From positions 1-47,469 of the forward strand of contig CAYMHT010000008.1 in the NCBI GenBank assembly GCA_964390305.1: a DNA stretch of 47,469 bases, in the 5' to 3' direction. The notes beneath the pieces are model-generated. The model ran no database searches. It had not been told where the DNA came from and worked only from the letters and a program-made list of their open reading frames with translations. The position numbers and the translations under genes are program-made. Origin of the DNA: SKLM01 sp964390305. GTDB taxonomy: Bacteria; Chloroflexota; Anaerolineae; B4-G1. This document shows, piece after piece, positions 24,485 through 33,597 of this stretch; within the stretch, counting starts at the first letter, position 1, and the number at the start of each line of letters is the position of its first letter.

Positions 24485-25481
24485 CCCCGAGGTGACGTAC
24501 GTCGGCGGGCGGGGGGGCATCGAGGAGCAGCTGGCGAAACGAGCAGGGCTTCGCTTTGAGGGGATACCGGCAGGGGGCATTCACGGGATGGGGCCCCTTA
24601 CCGCAGGGGAGAACGTTATCAAGCTGATGCGGGGTTGGAGGGCGGCCCATGTGCTCGGCCGCCGGGAGCGTCCGTCGGCGCTCTTTGCCACGGGGGGGTA
24701 TGCGAGCGTGCCCGTCGCGCTTGCTGCTCGAGCACTGCGGGTTCCCATTCTGGTGTACCTGCCGGATATCGAGCCGGGGCTGGCGGTTCGGCTGATCGCG
24801 CGGCTGGCTGCGAAGGTGGCGGTGACCGTGGAGGAGTCGAAAAGGTACTTCGCGGCGCGGAAGGTCGTGGTAACCGGGTATCCGGTTCGCGCTGAGTTCC
24901 ACGGCCTGGATCGGCGGATGGGGCGGGATGCCCTGGGCCTGGCGCCTGAGGAGCCGGTTCTCTTGGTGATGGGCGGAAGCCGTGGAGCGCGGAGCATCAA
25001 CTGGGCCCTGGAGAGGGTTCTGGAACAGGTACTGGAGATGACACAAGTGGTCCATCTTAGCGGCGAGCTCGATTGGCCGTGGGTTCGCGAGCGGCGAGAC
25101 GGCGTCCCGGGCAGCCTGCGGGAGCGGTATTACGCGGTTCCGTATCTGCACGAGATAGGGCATGCCCTGGCCTCGGCGGATCTGGCTGTGAGCCGGGCGG
25201 GGGCGTCGACGCTGGGGGAGATGCCCTTCTTTGGCCTGCCTGCTGTTCTGGTGCCATACCCTCACGCGTGGCGCTACCAACGGGTGAATGCCGAATGGCT
25301 GACGGAGAGGGGTGCGGCGGTCACACTGCGGGATGAGCGGCTGGACGACGAACTACTGCCGACGCTGCGAGGGCTCTTAGAGAACGAAGAGCGGCTGGCG
25401 CGGATGGCGGATCGAGCCAGGGCGCTGTCTCGGCCGGATGCAGCGGCTTGCCTGGCGAGGAACCTTCTGGCACTAGCATAG
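24399..25481 (+). CDS. murG: Lipid II GlcNAc transferase
   Basis: A 360-residue peripheral inner-leaflet enzyme that adds GlcNAc from UDP-GlcNAc to lipid I, forming lipid II. N-terminal GGGTGGHVYPG (about 7-17), FATGGYASVP, GGSRGARSIN and the SRAGASTLGE loop (about 263-272) are diagnostic of MurG. GGGAGGGG lies about 10 nt before the ATG. The gene starts 86 bp inside the ftsW frame. Length is normal. Confidence 0.96.
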   Translation: MRIWIAGGGTGGHVYPGLAVVQALGAEDSPEVTYVGGRGGIEEQLAKRAGLRFEGIPAGGIHGMGPLTAGENVIKLMRGWRAAHVLGRRERPSALFATGGYASVPVALAARALRVPILVYLPDIEPGLAVRLIARLAAKVAVTVEESKRYFAARKVVVTGYPVRAEFHGLDRRMGRDALGLAPEEPVLLVMGGSRGARSINWALERVLEQVLEMTQVVHLSGELDWPWVRERRDGVPGSLRERYYAVPYLHEIGHALASADLAVSRAGASTLGEMPFFGLPAVLVPYPHAWRYQRVNAEWLTERGAAVTLRDERLDDELLPTLRGLLENEERLARMADRARALSRPDAAACLARNLLALA

Positions 25482-25492
25482 GGTGGTGGGCG

Positions 25493-26017
25493 ATGGTACC
25501 ACTGGACACAGTCTTATGGGCGTTCGTCTTCCTCTTTGGGTTGATGGGGGCCCTACGGGGCTGGTCGAAGGAGATGCTTGTATTGTTCAGCGTGGTGGCG
25601 GCGCTGGCCATGCGGCTCATCTTTACGCAGTACGTTCCGTTCGTCAGAGATTTCTTCGATCGGCCCCCGGTGCAGCAGTTCTATCTATACAGCGGGCTGC
25701 TGACCCTGATGGCCATCGCCGGCTACGCAGGTCCGGCAGTGTCCGGGCGACTGGCTCACGTCTCGGCGCGGGAGACGCTGCAGGACATCCTGCTGGGGTT
25801 CATCATTGGCGCGATCAACGGTTTCCTGATCGCGGGCTCGATCTGGTACTTCTTGGATGCGGCGGGCTATGGCGTCCTGGGGATATCTCCTCCCCCGCCA
25901 GGGTCGATGGCTGCGGCTCTGGCGAGCGGGTATCTCCCGCCACTGTGGCTCACGGACGCGGCGCTGTTGACGGCTTTCTCGTTCGCGTCGGTGTTCGTGC
26001 TCATCGTGCTGGTCTAG
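25493..26017 (+). CDS. CvpA-like four-helix membrane protein
   Basis: A 174-residue integral membrane protein with about four hydrophobic helices (about 4-20, 24-42, 60-80, 98-122) and a later one near the C-terminus. The pattern of FLFGLMGALRGWSKEMLVLFSVVAAL at the start, with the glycine-rich bend and a charged residue after the first helix, matches the CvpA (colicin V production) family; only its core GALRGWSKE is quoted as the evidence. Family function is not settled, although CvpA proteins are linked to envelope processes. The ATG at 25493 follows GGTGG, 11 bp after murG stops. Its place between murG and murC suggests a wall-linked job. Confidence 0.7.
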   Translation: MVPLDTVLWAFVFLFGLMGALRGWSKEMLVLFSVVAALAMRLIFTQYVPFVRDFFDRPPVQQFYLYSGLLTLMAIAGYAGPAVSGRLAHVSARETLQDILLGFIIGAINGFLIAGSIWYFLDAAGYGVLGISPPPPGSMAAALASGYLPPLWLTDAALLTAFSFASVFVLIVLV

Positions 26018-26030
26018 GTGCAAGGTTCTG

Positions 26031-27431
26031 ATGAGGGGTATGTCATCCACGCGCGGCGCCTCGAATGCGCACGTCCACCTGGTCGGGGTGGGCGGAGCGG
26101 GTCTTTCCGCGATCGCTCGCGTGCTCTTGGAGCGGGGCGTGGAGGTCAGTGGGTCTGACCTGGTGACGTCCTCGGTCACGGAGGCGCTGGTGCGGGATGG
26201 TGCCGAGGTGTTCGAGGGTCACGCCGCCGAACATGTCGACAGCGCTGACATGGTGGTGGTGTCGTCGGCTGTGCCGGAGGACAACGTGGAGATTCAGGCA
26301 GCGCGGGCGGCCGGGATCCCCGTGTGGGGACGACCGGCGTTTCTCGCCCATCTCATGGAGAAGAAACGGGGCATTGCCGTGGCCGGGACGCACGGGAAGA
26401 CGACGACGACGGCGATGATCGCCTCTATTCTGGTGGCGGCCGGGCGCGACCCGACGTTCGTGGTCGGAGGGGTGCTGGCGGGCCTGCAGACGAACGCGAG
26501 AGCGGGGCAGAGCTCACTGTTCGTCATCGAGGCGGATGAATATGATCGTACGTTTCTCAGCTTGAGGCCCGAGGTGGCTGTGGTGACGAATGTGGAGCAC
26601 GACCACCCTGATTGCTATCCAACGTTTGATGATTTTCGAACTGCATTTGAGGAGTTTGTGGGGTTGGTGCCGGATTCGGGGTGGCTCGCCGTCTGCTGGG
26701 ACGATGCCGTGGCTCGCCAGCTTGGGGAAGAGCAGGCTGGTGCGAAGCGGGTGACGACGTTCGGACTGCGCGAGGGGGCAGCCTGGCGGGCCGAAGAGAT
26801 CAGCCCGAATTTCGCGGGGGGCGTCGATTTCCTGGCTGTGCACGAGGGAGAGACCCTGGGACTGGTGCGGCTTCGAGTTCCGGGGGCACACAACGCCTCG
26901 AACGCGATGGCGGCGCTGGCGGTGACCGACTTTCTGGGGGTGCCGTTTCGGGTAGCCCGGGAGGCGTTGACAGAGTTCTACGGCGTGGCGCGTCGGTTCG
27001 AGGTGAAGGGGGAGGCTGGCGGCGTGGTGGTGGTGGACGACTACGCGCATCATCCGACGGAGATCCAGGCCACGCTTCGGGCGGCGGAAGAGCGGTTCCC
27101 AGATCGGCGCATCTGGGCTGTTTGGCAGCCGCACACGTACAGCCGCACGAGGCAGCTGCTGACGGAGTTCGCGGCATCGTTTGAGGCGGCGGATGAAGTG
27201 ATCGTGCTGCCCATCTACCCGGCGCGGGAGTCGGATACGCTGGGCGTCAGCGCTGCCGACGTTGTGGGGGCGATGTATCATGGCCGCGTTCGCGCTGCGG
27301 AGTCGCTGGAGGAAGCGTTTACGTGGCTTGGGACTGAGGTGAGGGCGGGCGACGTGGTGCTTACCCTGGGAGCGGGCGACGGGGATCGGGTGGGCGAATG
27401 GTTGTTGGAGGTATTGAGGGAGACCGAGTGA
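26031..27431 (+). CDS. murC: UDP-MurNAc L-Ala ligase
   Basis: A 466-residue cytosolic ligase that attaches L-alanine to UDP-MurNAc. N-terminal HLVGVGGAGLSAIA, P-loop AGTHGKTTTTAM, EADEYDRTFL, NVEHDHPDCY and DDYAHHPTEI are MurC signatures, the last being the MurC-type histidine motif. Length is typical. The ATG at 26031 is preferred; a second at 26040 is possible. It overlaps the following small ORF by one base (TGATG). Confidence 0.96.
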   Translation: MRGMSSTRGASNAHVHLVGVGGAGLSAIARVLLERGVEVSGSDLVTSSVTEALVRDGAEVFEGHAAEHVDSADMVVVSSAVPEDNVEIQAARAAGIPVWGRPAFLAHLMEKKRGIAVAGTHGKTTTTAMIASILVAAGRDPTFVVGGVLAGLQTNARAGQSSLFVIEADEYDRTFLSLRPEVAVVTNVEHDHPDCYPTFDDFRTAFEEFVGLVPDSGWLAVCWDDAVARQLGEEQAGAKRVTTFGLREGAAWRAEEISPNFAGGVDFLAVHEGETLGLVRLRVPGAHNASNAMAALAVTDFLGVPFRVAREALTEFYGVARRFEVKGEAGGVVVVDDYAHHPTEIQATLRAAEERFPDRRIWAVWQPHTYSRTRQLLTEFAASFEAADEVIVLPIYPARESDTLGVSAADVVGAMYHGRVRAAESLEEAFTWLGTEVRAGDVVLTLGAGDGDRVGEWLLEVLRETE

Positions 27432-27592
27432 TGGGGAAGCGGGACGACGGCCAGGGGAATCAGAAGGGTGGCGAGTTCAAGAGACGGTTGAAGGGTGTGC
27501 GCAAGCGGAAGCAGGTGCATGAACACCTGAGTCAGGACGGGTTGGCGTTCAAGGTGCGACTGGTGGAAGCGCGGGGGCGCATTGGTCGCTGA
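27431..27592 (+). CDS. Small, very basic protein between murC and murB
   Basis: A 53-residue, strongly basic soluble protein: Lys/Arg-rich with GEFKRRLKGVRKRKQVHEH as its centre and few hydrophobic residues. The ATG overlaps the murC stop, and the stop lies 11 bp inside murB. Third codon positions are mostly G or C, as in neighbouring real genes, which supports coding. No family is recognised; nucleic-acid or anionic-lipid binding is compatible with the charge but is a guess. Alternatively it is a leader that links translation of murC to murB. Confidence 0.5.
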   Translation: MGKRDDGQGNQKGGEFKRRLKGVRKRKQVHEHLSQDGLAFKVRLVEARGRIGR

Positions 27593-28505
27593 ATCGGAGG
27601 TGGCAGCCCTGGCGCAAGCCTTGGGGCCGGCCGTGCGGCGGGATGTGCCGTTGGCCCCCTTCACGTCGATGCGGGTGGGTGGGCCGGCTGATCTCCTGAT
27701 CGTGGCTGAGACCAGGGGCCAGCTAGCTCGCGCGGTAAGGCTGGCTCAGCAGCACGACGTACCCTGGCGGGTGCTCGGCGGCGGCTGCAATGTCTTGATC
27801 GCCGATCAGGGGGTGCGCGGGTTAGTGATTGCCAATCGAGCGGCGTGCATGTGCTTCCAGGGGCAGGTTGTGCGGGCGGATTCAGGGGCGAAGCTGGCCG
27901 TGTTGGCTCAGAGGGCGGTGGAGGCGGGCCTGGCGGGCCTGGCCTGGGCGGCGGGTCTGCCGGGGACGGTGGGGGGTGCCGTGGTCGGGAACGCCGGCGC
28001 GTTCGAGGGCGACATTGCGGGGGTGCTGCGCAGCGCGGCGGTGCTGGAGCCGGATGGCGAGGTGAGGGAGAGATCGAATGCGTGGTTCCACTTTCGCTAC
28101 CGAGGGAGCCGGCTGAAGGGCACGGTAGATCGCGACAGCTACGTGGTTCTAGAAGCGGTGTTTGAGTTGGAGCCGGGCGACCCAGGGGCGCTGCGAGCAA
28201 GGGCCGAGGAGGTGGTGGCGTGGCGCAGGGAGCGCCACCCATGGGGAGCGACGATGGGCTCGACGTTCAAGAACCCGCCGGGCGAGCATGCAGGGCGACT
28301 TATCGAGCGGGCGGGGTTGAAGGGCGATTGCATTGGCGGGGCACAGATATCGGAGGAGCACGCGAACTTCTTCGTCAATGTGGGCAGCGCGACGGCGACT
28401 GAGGTGCGGGCGCTGATCGAGCGTGCGAAAGCAGAAGTCGCACGGCAGTTCGGTGTGGAGCTAGAGCTGGAGATCGAGGCGCTCGGTTGGAATGGGATCG
28501 AATGA
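27582..28505 (+). CDS. murB: UDP-N-acetylenolpyruvoylglucosamine reductase
   Basis: A 307-residue FAD enzyme that reduces UDP-GlcNAc-enolpyruvate to UDP-MurNAc with NADPH. FTSMRVGGPAD, the FAD loop VLGGGCNVLI, GLPGTVGGAVVGNAGAF, HFRYRGSRLKG, and the predicted catalytic Ser in GSTFKNP are visible, and the C-terminal Glu lies in ELEIEALG. The start is probably TTG at 27582, with GGGGG a few bases upstream; a GTG at 27600 is possible. It is the short type without an extra C-terminal domain. Confidence 0.95.
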   Translation: MVAESEVAALAQALGPAVRRDVPLAPFTSMRVGGPADLLIVAETRGQLARAVRLAQQHDVPWRVLGGGCNVLIADQGVRGLVIANRAACMCFQGQVVRADSGAKLAVLAQRAVEAGLAGLAWAAGLPGTVGGAVVGNAGAFEGDIAGVLRSAAVLEPDGEVRERSNAWFHFRYRGSRLKGTVDRDSYVVLEAVFELEPGDPGALRARAEEVVAWRRERHPWGATMGSTFKNPPGEHAGRLIERAGLKGDCIGGAQISEEHANFFVNVGSATATEVRALIERAKAEVARQFGVELELEIEALGWNGIE

Positions 28506-28554
28506 GCAGGGGGTCGAGGCAGGGAGCGTGGCACGGGAGAGGGTGGGGGCCGAG

Positions 28555-29685
28555 ATGACGGGAAAGCTCCGCGTGGGTGTGATCTTCGGTGGGCGGTCGG
28601 GGGAGCACGAGATCTCACTCATCTCCGCCCGCTCGGTGATGGAGGCGATGGACGAAACGAGGTATGAGATTGTGCCCATCGGGATCACGAAAGATGGGCG
28701 TTGGATCGCCTCGGGGGACCCGATGCGCGCCCTGACGGTTGGCGAGCCTGAGGCGAGCCAACCCGCTGCACTGCTGGGCGACCCTTCGCGACGCAGCTTG
28801 ATGCGTCTGGAGGAGGCGGGGCAGGCGCTTCGAGCTACCCCGCTTTCGGAGATTGACGTCGTCTTCCCGGTGCTGCACGGGCCGTATGGCGAGGACGGGA
28901 CCGTCCAGGGGCTGCTGGAGCTGACAGGCCTGCCGTACGTGGGGGCCGCCGTGACCGCGTCCGCGGTCGCCATGGACAAAGCGATCTTCAAGGACGTGAT
29001 GCGCGCTCACGGGGTGCCGATCGTGGACTACGCGATGGTGAAGCGCCGGGCCTGGGACGCAGACCCTGATCGGGTGGTGGCTGAGATCGAGGCTCGATTC
29101 GACTACCCAGTCTTCACGAAGCCAGCGAATCTCGGCTCGAGCGTCGGGATCACGAAGTGTCACGATGGTGCCGACCTGGCGACCGGGTTGGCGGAGGCGG
29201 CCCGGTACGACCGGAAGCTACTCGTGGAACGGGCGGTGCCGCAGGCGCGAGAGATCGAGGTGAGCGTCCTGGGCAACGACGATCCGATGGCGTCTGTGCC
29301 GGGTGAGATCGTACCGAGTCGGGAGTTCTACAGCTATGAGGCCAAGTACATCGACAAGGGGGCCGACGCCTCTGCTCTTCACATCCCTGCCCCACTCTCC
29401 GCAGAGCTGACAGATTACGTGCAGGAGCTGGCTGTACGGGCGTACAAGGCGATTGACTGCGCCGGAATGGCCCGGGTGGACCTCCTGCTCTCTGGAGAGA
29501 CAGGTGAGCTATATCTGAACGAGATCAATACGATCCCTGGTTTCACGGAGATCAGCATGTATCCCAAGCTGTGGGAAGCGAGTGGTATTCCGTATCCCGA
29601 GCTGGTCGATCGCTTGATCGAGCTGGCGCTGGAACGGGACCGGGACCAAGCACGGACGGAAACCGCGTACGAGCCTAAGGAGTGA
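28555..29685 (+). CDS. ddl: D-alanine-D-alanine ligase
   Basis: A 376-residue ATP-grasp enzyme that makes D-Ala-D-Ala for MurF. VIFGGRSGEHEISLISA at the start, LHGPYGEDGTVQGLLE, the ATP-binding loop KPANLGSSVGITK and metal-binding NEINTIPGFT are family hallmarks. The ATG at 28555 follows GGGGG; the frame is open 21 codons further into murB but has no ribosome site. Length is typical. It ends in AAGGAGTGA, which also forms the ribosome site for ftsQ. Confidence 0.96.
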   Translation: MTGKLRVGVIFGGRSGEHEISLISARSVMEAMDETRYEIVPIGITKDGRWIASGDPMRALTVGEPEASQPAALLGDPSRRSLMRLEEAGQALRATPLSEIDVVFPVLHGPYGEDGTVQGLLELTGLPYVGAAVTASAVAMDKAIFKDVMRAHGVPIVDYAMVKRRAWDADPDRVVAEIEARFDYPVFTKPANLGSSVGITKCHDGADLATGLAEAARYDRKLLVERAVPQAREIEVSVLGNDDPMASVPGEIVPSREFYSYEAKYIDKGADASALHIPAPLSAELTDYVQELAVRAYKAIDCAGMARVDLLLSGETGELYLNEINTIPGFTEISMYPKLWEASGIPYPELVDRLIELALERDRDQARTETAYEPKE

Positions 29686-29689
29686 GCCT

Positions 29690-30517
29690 ATGACCAAGTC
29701 CTGGAAACCCCAACAGAGAAAACGGTATGAGCGGGCTGGCTCGATCGTGCTGAATCAGGTGCGGCTGGGGCAGGCCCCGATTTCGCTGCGCCGCTCGCAC
29801 TGGCTCCACATTGGTCTGTGGATTGGCGCAGCCGTGGCGGTGGCGGCGGGGGTGCTGGTGGCCTGGCTTGCCTGGGACAGCCGCTTCTACGTTTACGACG
29901 CTGAGGTCGTGGGGACCCGCCAGCTTTCGAGAGGTGATCTCTTCGAGGCGAGCGGACTGGAGGGGCTACACATCCTGTGGGCGAGACCGGGCGCGATCGA
30001 ATCGCGGCTTCTGGAGGCGTTTCCCTCCCTCGAAAGCGTCAGTGTCCGCTGCAGCCTGCCGTCGAAGTGCACCATCGTGGCTGTCGAACGTCAGCCGCGG
30101 GTCCTGTGGAAGGACGAGGGCGAGATGTGGTGGATCGACGAGGAGGGCGCCGTGTTCAGTGCTCAGGATGGAGGGGGAGGCTCAGAAGCGGCGAACGAGG
30201 TGGCGAGCGGATGGCGGGTCACCGGCCCGCTGCCGCGGGAGGACGACGGGAGTCTCGACGAGGGAGTGCGGGTGGCACTGGCGGAGCTTTGGGCCAGCGG
30301 CAAGGATGTCCCGACGGAGTTTGAGTACGAGCCAGGTCGTGGGTTGAGCTTTGTCCATCGGCACGGGTGGCGGGTGATCGTGGGACGAGGACCCGGGATG
30401 GACGAGCGCCTGGGGGCGCTGGAGCGGCTGACGGCCCATCTCGAATCGCGCCGGGTGACGCCTGTGTATGTGGACGTGCGTTTCCCGAAGGCGCCCTATT
30501 ACCGGGGGACTCAGTAG
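29690..30517 (+). CDS. ftsQ: Cell-division protein FtsQ/DivIB
   Basis: A 275-residue bitopic division protein. A basic cytoplasmic N-terminus, one transmembrane helix (about 41-60), then a POTRA-like segment (about 65-130: YDAEVVGTRQLSRGDLFEASG ... SVSVRCSLPSKCTIVAVER, quoted only in part) and a beta-rich domain. It connects FtsL to FtsA in the divisome. AAGGAG in the ddl stop region lies 7 nt upstream of the ATG. Position between ddl and ftsA is standard. Confidence 0.92.
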   Translation: MTKSWKPQQRKRYERAGSIVLNQVRLGQAPISLRRSHWLHIGLWIGAAVAVAAGVLVAWLAWDSRFYVYDAEVVGTRQLSRGDLFEASGLEGLHILWARPGAIESRLLEAFPSLESVSVRCSLPSKCTIVAVERQPRVLWKDEGEMWWIDEEGAVFSAQDGGGGSEAANEVASGWRVTGPLPREDDGSLDEGVRVALAELWASGKDVPTEFEYEPGRGLSFVHRHGWRVIVGRGPGMDERLGALERLTAHLESRRVTPVYVDVRFPKAPYYRGTQ

Positions 30518-30562
30518 ACCCAATCCTGCTCGGCCTGGATCGCCAGATTCAGGCGGGGAACG

Positions 30563-30578
30563 GGGATTTGGCAATCCC
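30563..30578. repeat. Second TGGC-loop hairpin, between ftsQ and ftsA
   Basis: A 6-bp stem (GGGATT / AATCCC) encloses the same TGGC loop as the hairpin at 22-39, but a C-G pair there is a T-A pair here, which keeps the stem intact. It lies in the 134-bp gap 30518-30651, where no gene is visible. Confidence 0.5.
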
Positions 30579-30651
30579 GTCAGAGGGATTCTGGATCTAG
30601 TGAGACTCTGGATTAGGCGCACTGGGTGTCTGAGTAGGGAGTGAGGGGCCC

Positions 30652-31875
30652 GTGGAACGAACCGTCGTGGGCATCGATGTGGGATCGAGCAAGATCTGTA
30701 CGCTGGTGGGAGAGGTGCGCGAGAACGGCGATCTGCGCATCGTGGGCGTGGGGCTGGTTCCGGCGCGTGGCCTGCGAAAAGGCGTGGTGATCAACGTGGA
30801 GGATGCCACGAGTGCGCTGGCGGCGTCGATCGAGCAAGCCGAGCGTTCGTCGGGCTACAAGCTAGAGCGGGCCTTCGTGAGCATCAGCGGAGAGCACATG
30901 TCGTCGCTTAACTGCCAGGGCGTGGTGGGGGTCTCGCACCGGCGAGACGGGATCACGGTGGATGACGTGGAACGCGCGTTGGACGCTGCGTGTGCGATCA
31001 CGGTGCCCCACAATCATGAGATTGTCCATGTCATCCCGCGAGGGTATGTCGTGGACAGTCAAAATGGGGTGCAAGATCCTATCGGCATGCATGGATTCCG
31101 TCTGGAGGCGGAGGCGCACGTGGTGACCGCGTCCTCGACGGCGATGCAAAACCTGCTGAAGTGTGTGGCGCGGGCGGGGATGGAGGTCGATGAGATCGTG
31201 TCGGCGGCGATCGCAGCCGGAGACGCCGTGTTGACGGAGACGGAGCGGGAGATGGGCGTGGTGCTGGCGGACGTGGGGGCGGGGACCACGGATGTGGCCA
31301 TCTTCATCAATGGGACGGTGTGGCACACGGTAGCGCTCGGCGTCGGCGGAGCGTATATTACCCAAGATGTCGCCATCGGGCTCAGGCTGTCCCCCGCCGT
31401 AGCCGAGGAGATCAAGACGAAACACGGGCATGCGATCCCGAGCGAGGTGGACCCCGACGAGGAGTTCACGGTGGCCTCGTTTGGCGACGAAGCACTCCAA
31501 GCGGTGCCACGCTGGCAGCTGGCGAGTATTATTGAGGCGCGAACAGAGGAAATCCTGTCGATGATCAGCAAGGAGATCAAGCGTTCGGGCTACGATGGGT
31601 TGTTGCCGGCGGGCATCGTCCTCACGGGCGGCACGGCCCAGCTGCCCGGCATCCTGCCGCTGGCGCGTGAGGTACTCGATTTGCCGGTGCGCGTGGGGAG
31701 GCCGCAGGGACTGCACGGACTGGTGGACACGGTCAACAACCCGGCTCACGCCGTGGGGGCAGGGCTGATGATGTGGGGTAGCACCGAGGAAGCGCGCCCG
31801 CAGCTGCGGAGCAGGCCGGGTCCGGCCGGCCGGGGGCGTTTTCTCAACTGGCTGCGGGCATTCTTGCCAGGATAG
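30652..31875 (+). CDS. ftsA: Cell-division protein FtsA
   Basis: A 407-residue actin-like ATPase that tethers FtsZ to the membrane. Phosphate-binding GIDVGSSKICTLV (about 7-19), the second phosphate loop DVGAGTTDVAIF, and GIVLTGGTAQLPG are actin-fold motifs. The region HIPRGY and the 1C-like subdomain between them are FtsA-specific. The C-terminal GRFLNWLRAFLPG is an amphipathic helix of the membrane-targeting type. The start is GTG at 30652, after GAGGGG. Length is typical. Confidence 0.96.
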   Translation: MERTVVGIDVGSSKICTLVGEVRENGDLRIVGVGLVPARGLRKGVVINVEDATSALAASIEQAERSSGYKLERAFVSISGEHMSSLNCQGVVGVSHRRDGITVDDVERALDAACAITVPHNHEIVHVIPRGYVVDSQNGVQDPIGMHGFRLEAEAHVVTASSTAMQNLLKCVARAGMEVDEIVSAAIAAGDAVLTETEREMGVVLADVGAGTTDVAIFINGTVWHTVALGVGGAYITQDVAIGLRLSPAVAEEIKTKHGHAIPSEVDPDEEFTVASFGDEALQAVPRWQLASIIEARTEEILSMISKEIKRSGYDGLLPAGIVLTGGTAQLPGILPLAREVLDLPVRVGRPQGLHGLVDTVNNPAHAVGAGLMMWGSTEEARPQLRSRPGPAGRGRFLNWLRAFLPG

Positions 31876-32047
31876 CGGCGGTACGAGTTGGGACTGGAAC
31901 GGGGGAGAATGAGGATGGAACGTGGGCCCCTGTCGGTTAGGCGTCGATATGATCCTGTTTATGGGAAGTGTAGGGTAGATCATGTACAGAGAGAGACCAA
32001 GAGAAACCGGGACGAAGCGTTCGCATCAGTACAATGAAGGGGGATCT

Positions 32048-33124
32048 ATGACTAGAGCATCACAACCCGAGAGCTTCGCGAAGATCCGGGTCGTCGGGGT
32101 GGGAGGCGGCGGCAGCAACGCGGTCAACCGGATGATCGCTGAGGGGATGGGGGGAGTTGACTTTGTTGCGGTCAACACCGACGCCCAGGCCCTCATGCTC
32201 TCCGACGCCCCTGTGCGTGTGCGCATTGGCGACAAGCTGACGCGCGGCCTGGGTGTGGGTGGCGACCCGGACATGGGGCAGGAGGCGGCGGAGGAGTCGG
32301 TGGACGAGCTGTTCGACATCCTCGAGGGCTCCGACATGGTGTTCATCACCGCGGGCATGGGTGGTGGCACGGGGACAGGAGCGTCGCCGGTGATCGCGCG
32401 CGTGGCGAAGGAGGTGGATGCGTTGAGCATCGGCGTGGTCACGCGTCCCTTCAGCTGGGAGGGGTCCGTGCGTGGCCAGACGGCTCAAGCGGGGATCAAG
32501 GAGCTGAAGGAAGCGGTCGACACGCTGATCGTGATTCCCAACGATCGGCTGCTGGAGATTACGGACAAGCGGGTCACGCTGCAGAACGCGTTCTCGCTGG
32601 CCGACGACGTCCTCCGTCAGGGTATCCAGGGCATCTCGGAGTTGATCACGGTGCCAGGTCTGATCAACCTCGACTTCGCGGATGTGCGCACGATAATGGC
32701 GGAGGGTGGGGCAGCGCTGATGGCCGTCGGACGAGCCAGCGGCGAAGATCGGGCTCTCGAGGCTGCGGAGCAGGCCATCTCCAGCGAGCTTCTGGACATC
32801 ACCATCGATGGCGCTCGGGGGATTCTGTTCAACGTGACCGGGGGACCCGACCTGAGCCTGTACGAGGTGAACGAGGCAGCTTCCATCATCAAGCGGACGG
32901 CGCACCCCGACGTCAACTTAATCTTCGGGGCCGTCGTGGACCAAGAGATGGATGATGAGATCCGCATCACGGTGATCGCGACCGGTTTCGATCAGACGGA
33001 CTCGCGGCCGCGGACGATCCGTGGCTCGGACGGCAGGGAGGAGACGGAATCGGTCGACTTCGACACGCCTTCCTTTGACGCGGACGACATCGAGATTCCG
33101 GCGTTTCTCCGACGCCGCGACTGA
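32048..33124 (+). CDS. ftsZ: Tubulin-like cell-division GTPase FtsZ
   Basis: A 358-residue GTPase that forms the Z-ring. The tubulin signature GGGTGTG is at residues 105-111. The synergy (T7) loop NLDFADVRTIM is present. The C-terminal conserved peptide DDIEIPAFLRRRD should bind FtsA. The ATG at 32048 follows AAGGGGG; an in-frame ATG at 31982 lacks a ribosome site. It is the last gene of the cluster. A 172-bp gap (31876-32047) separates it from ftsA; no convincing separate promoter was seen there. Confidence 0.97.
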   Translation: MTRASQPESFAKIRVVGVGGGGSNAVNRMIAEGMGGVDFVAVNTDAQALMLSDAPVRVRIGDKLTRGLGVGGDPDMGQEAAEESVDELFDILEGSDMVFITAGMGGGTGTGASPVIARVAKEVDALSIGVVTRPFSWEGSVRGQTAQAGIKELKEAVDTLIVIPNDRLLEITDKRVTLQNAFSLADDVLRQGIQGISELITVPGLINLDFADVRTIMAEGGAALMAVGRASGEDRALEAAEQAISSELLDITIDGARGILFNVTGGPDLSLYEVNEAASIIKRTAHPDVNLIFGAVVDQEMDDEIRITVIATGFDQTDSRPRTIRGSDGREETESVDFDTPSFDADDIEIPAFLRRRD

Positions 33125-33597
33125 GGGCGACCGCCTGAGCGCAGCGATCGAACCTGCGTCTTCAGCATGGCTTGGCAGATGGGGTTTGATCGACCTTCTT
33201 GGGTGCCCAGCTGGCTCGACAGCCCGGAATGGAGGTGGTCTGTCTGTTCCGCAGTGGCTGGTCGGCGATCGCGTCGGGGTGCCATGGTAGCGCCGGGCGT
33301 GTTGCACGACGCCGGGCGGGGTCCGGGAATGGCGCGTTGCTGACGGGGCGGACGCTGGGCGCGGCTGCCGGGCGGTCGGTGGTCATCAGGGGCGCGGGAG
33401 GTGGGCACAGGAGGGCTGATGATCCCTCTCTTGGAGGGCCTGTGGCGACAGGGCGAGGGCGGTGTGCGCGCTGCCGGCAGGCGCCCAAGACGCACGGAGG
33501 AGCCCGGGAGAGGGTCTCCAAGAGCTTCTGGACGGGAGTTGTCCGTGGCGTACGGCGACAGCCGACGTCTCCTCCGCAGATGCGCAACACAAGGGTG
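33125..33597. other. Gene-poor stretch after ftsZ
   Basis: This 473-bp GC-rich stretch has several open frames, none with protein-like composition, and several short hairpins (for example around GAGGG/CCCTC at 33413-33440). No terminator with a T-run, no tRNA and no known structured RNA was recognised. It separates plus-strand ftsZ from the convergent minus-strand oxidoreductase unit. Confidence 0.4.

Noticed and set aside
31876..32047. A separate promoter for ftsZ
   Set aside because: TATGAT at 31948-31953 has no acceptable -35 at 16-18 bp; ftsZ is taken as part of the cluster transcript.
33413..33445. CTGATGA followed by a stem, like a hammerhead ribozyme core
   Set aside because: The stem after CTGATGA is not followed by the required GAAA, and the other stems do not close.
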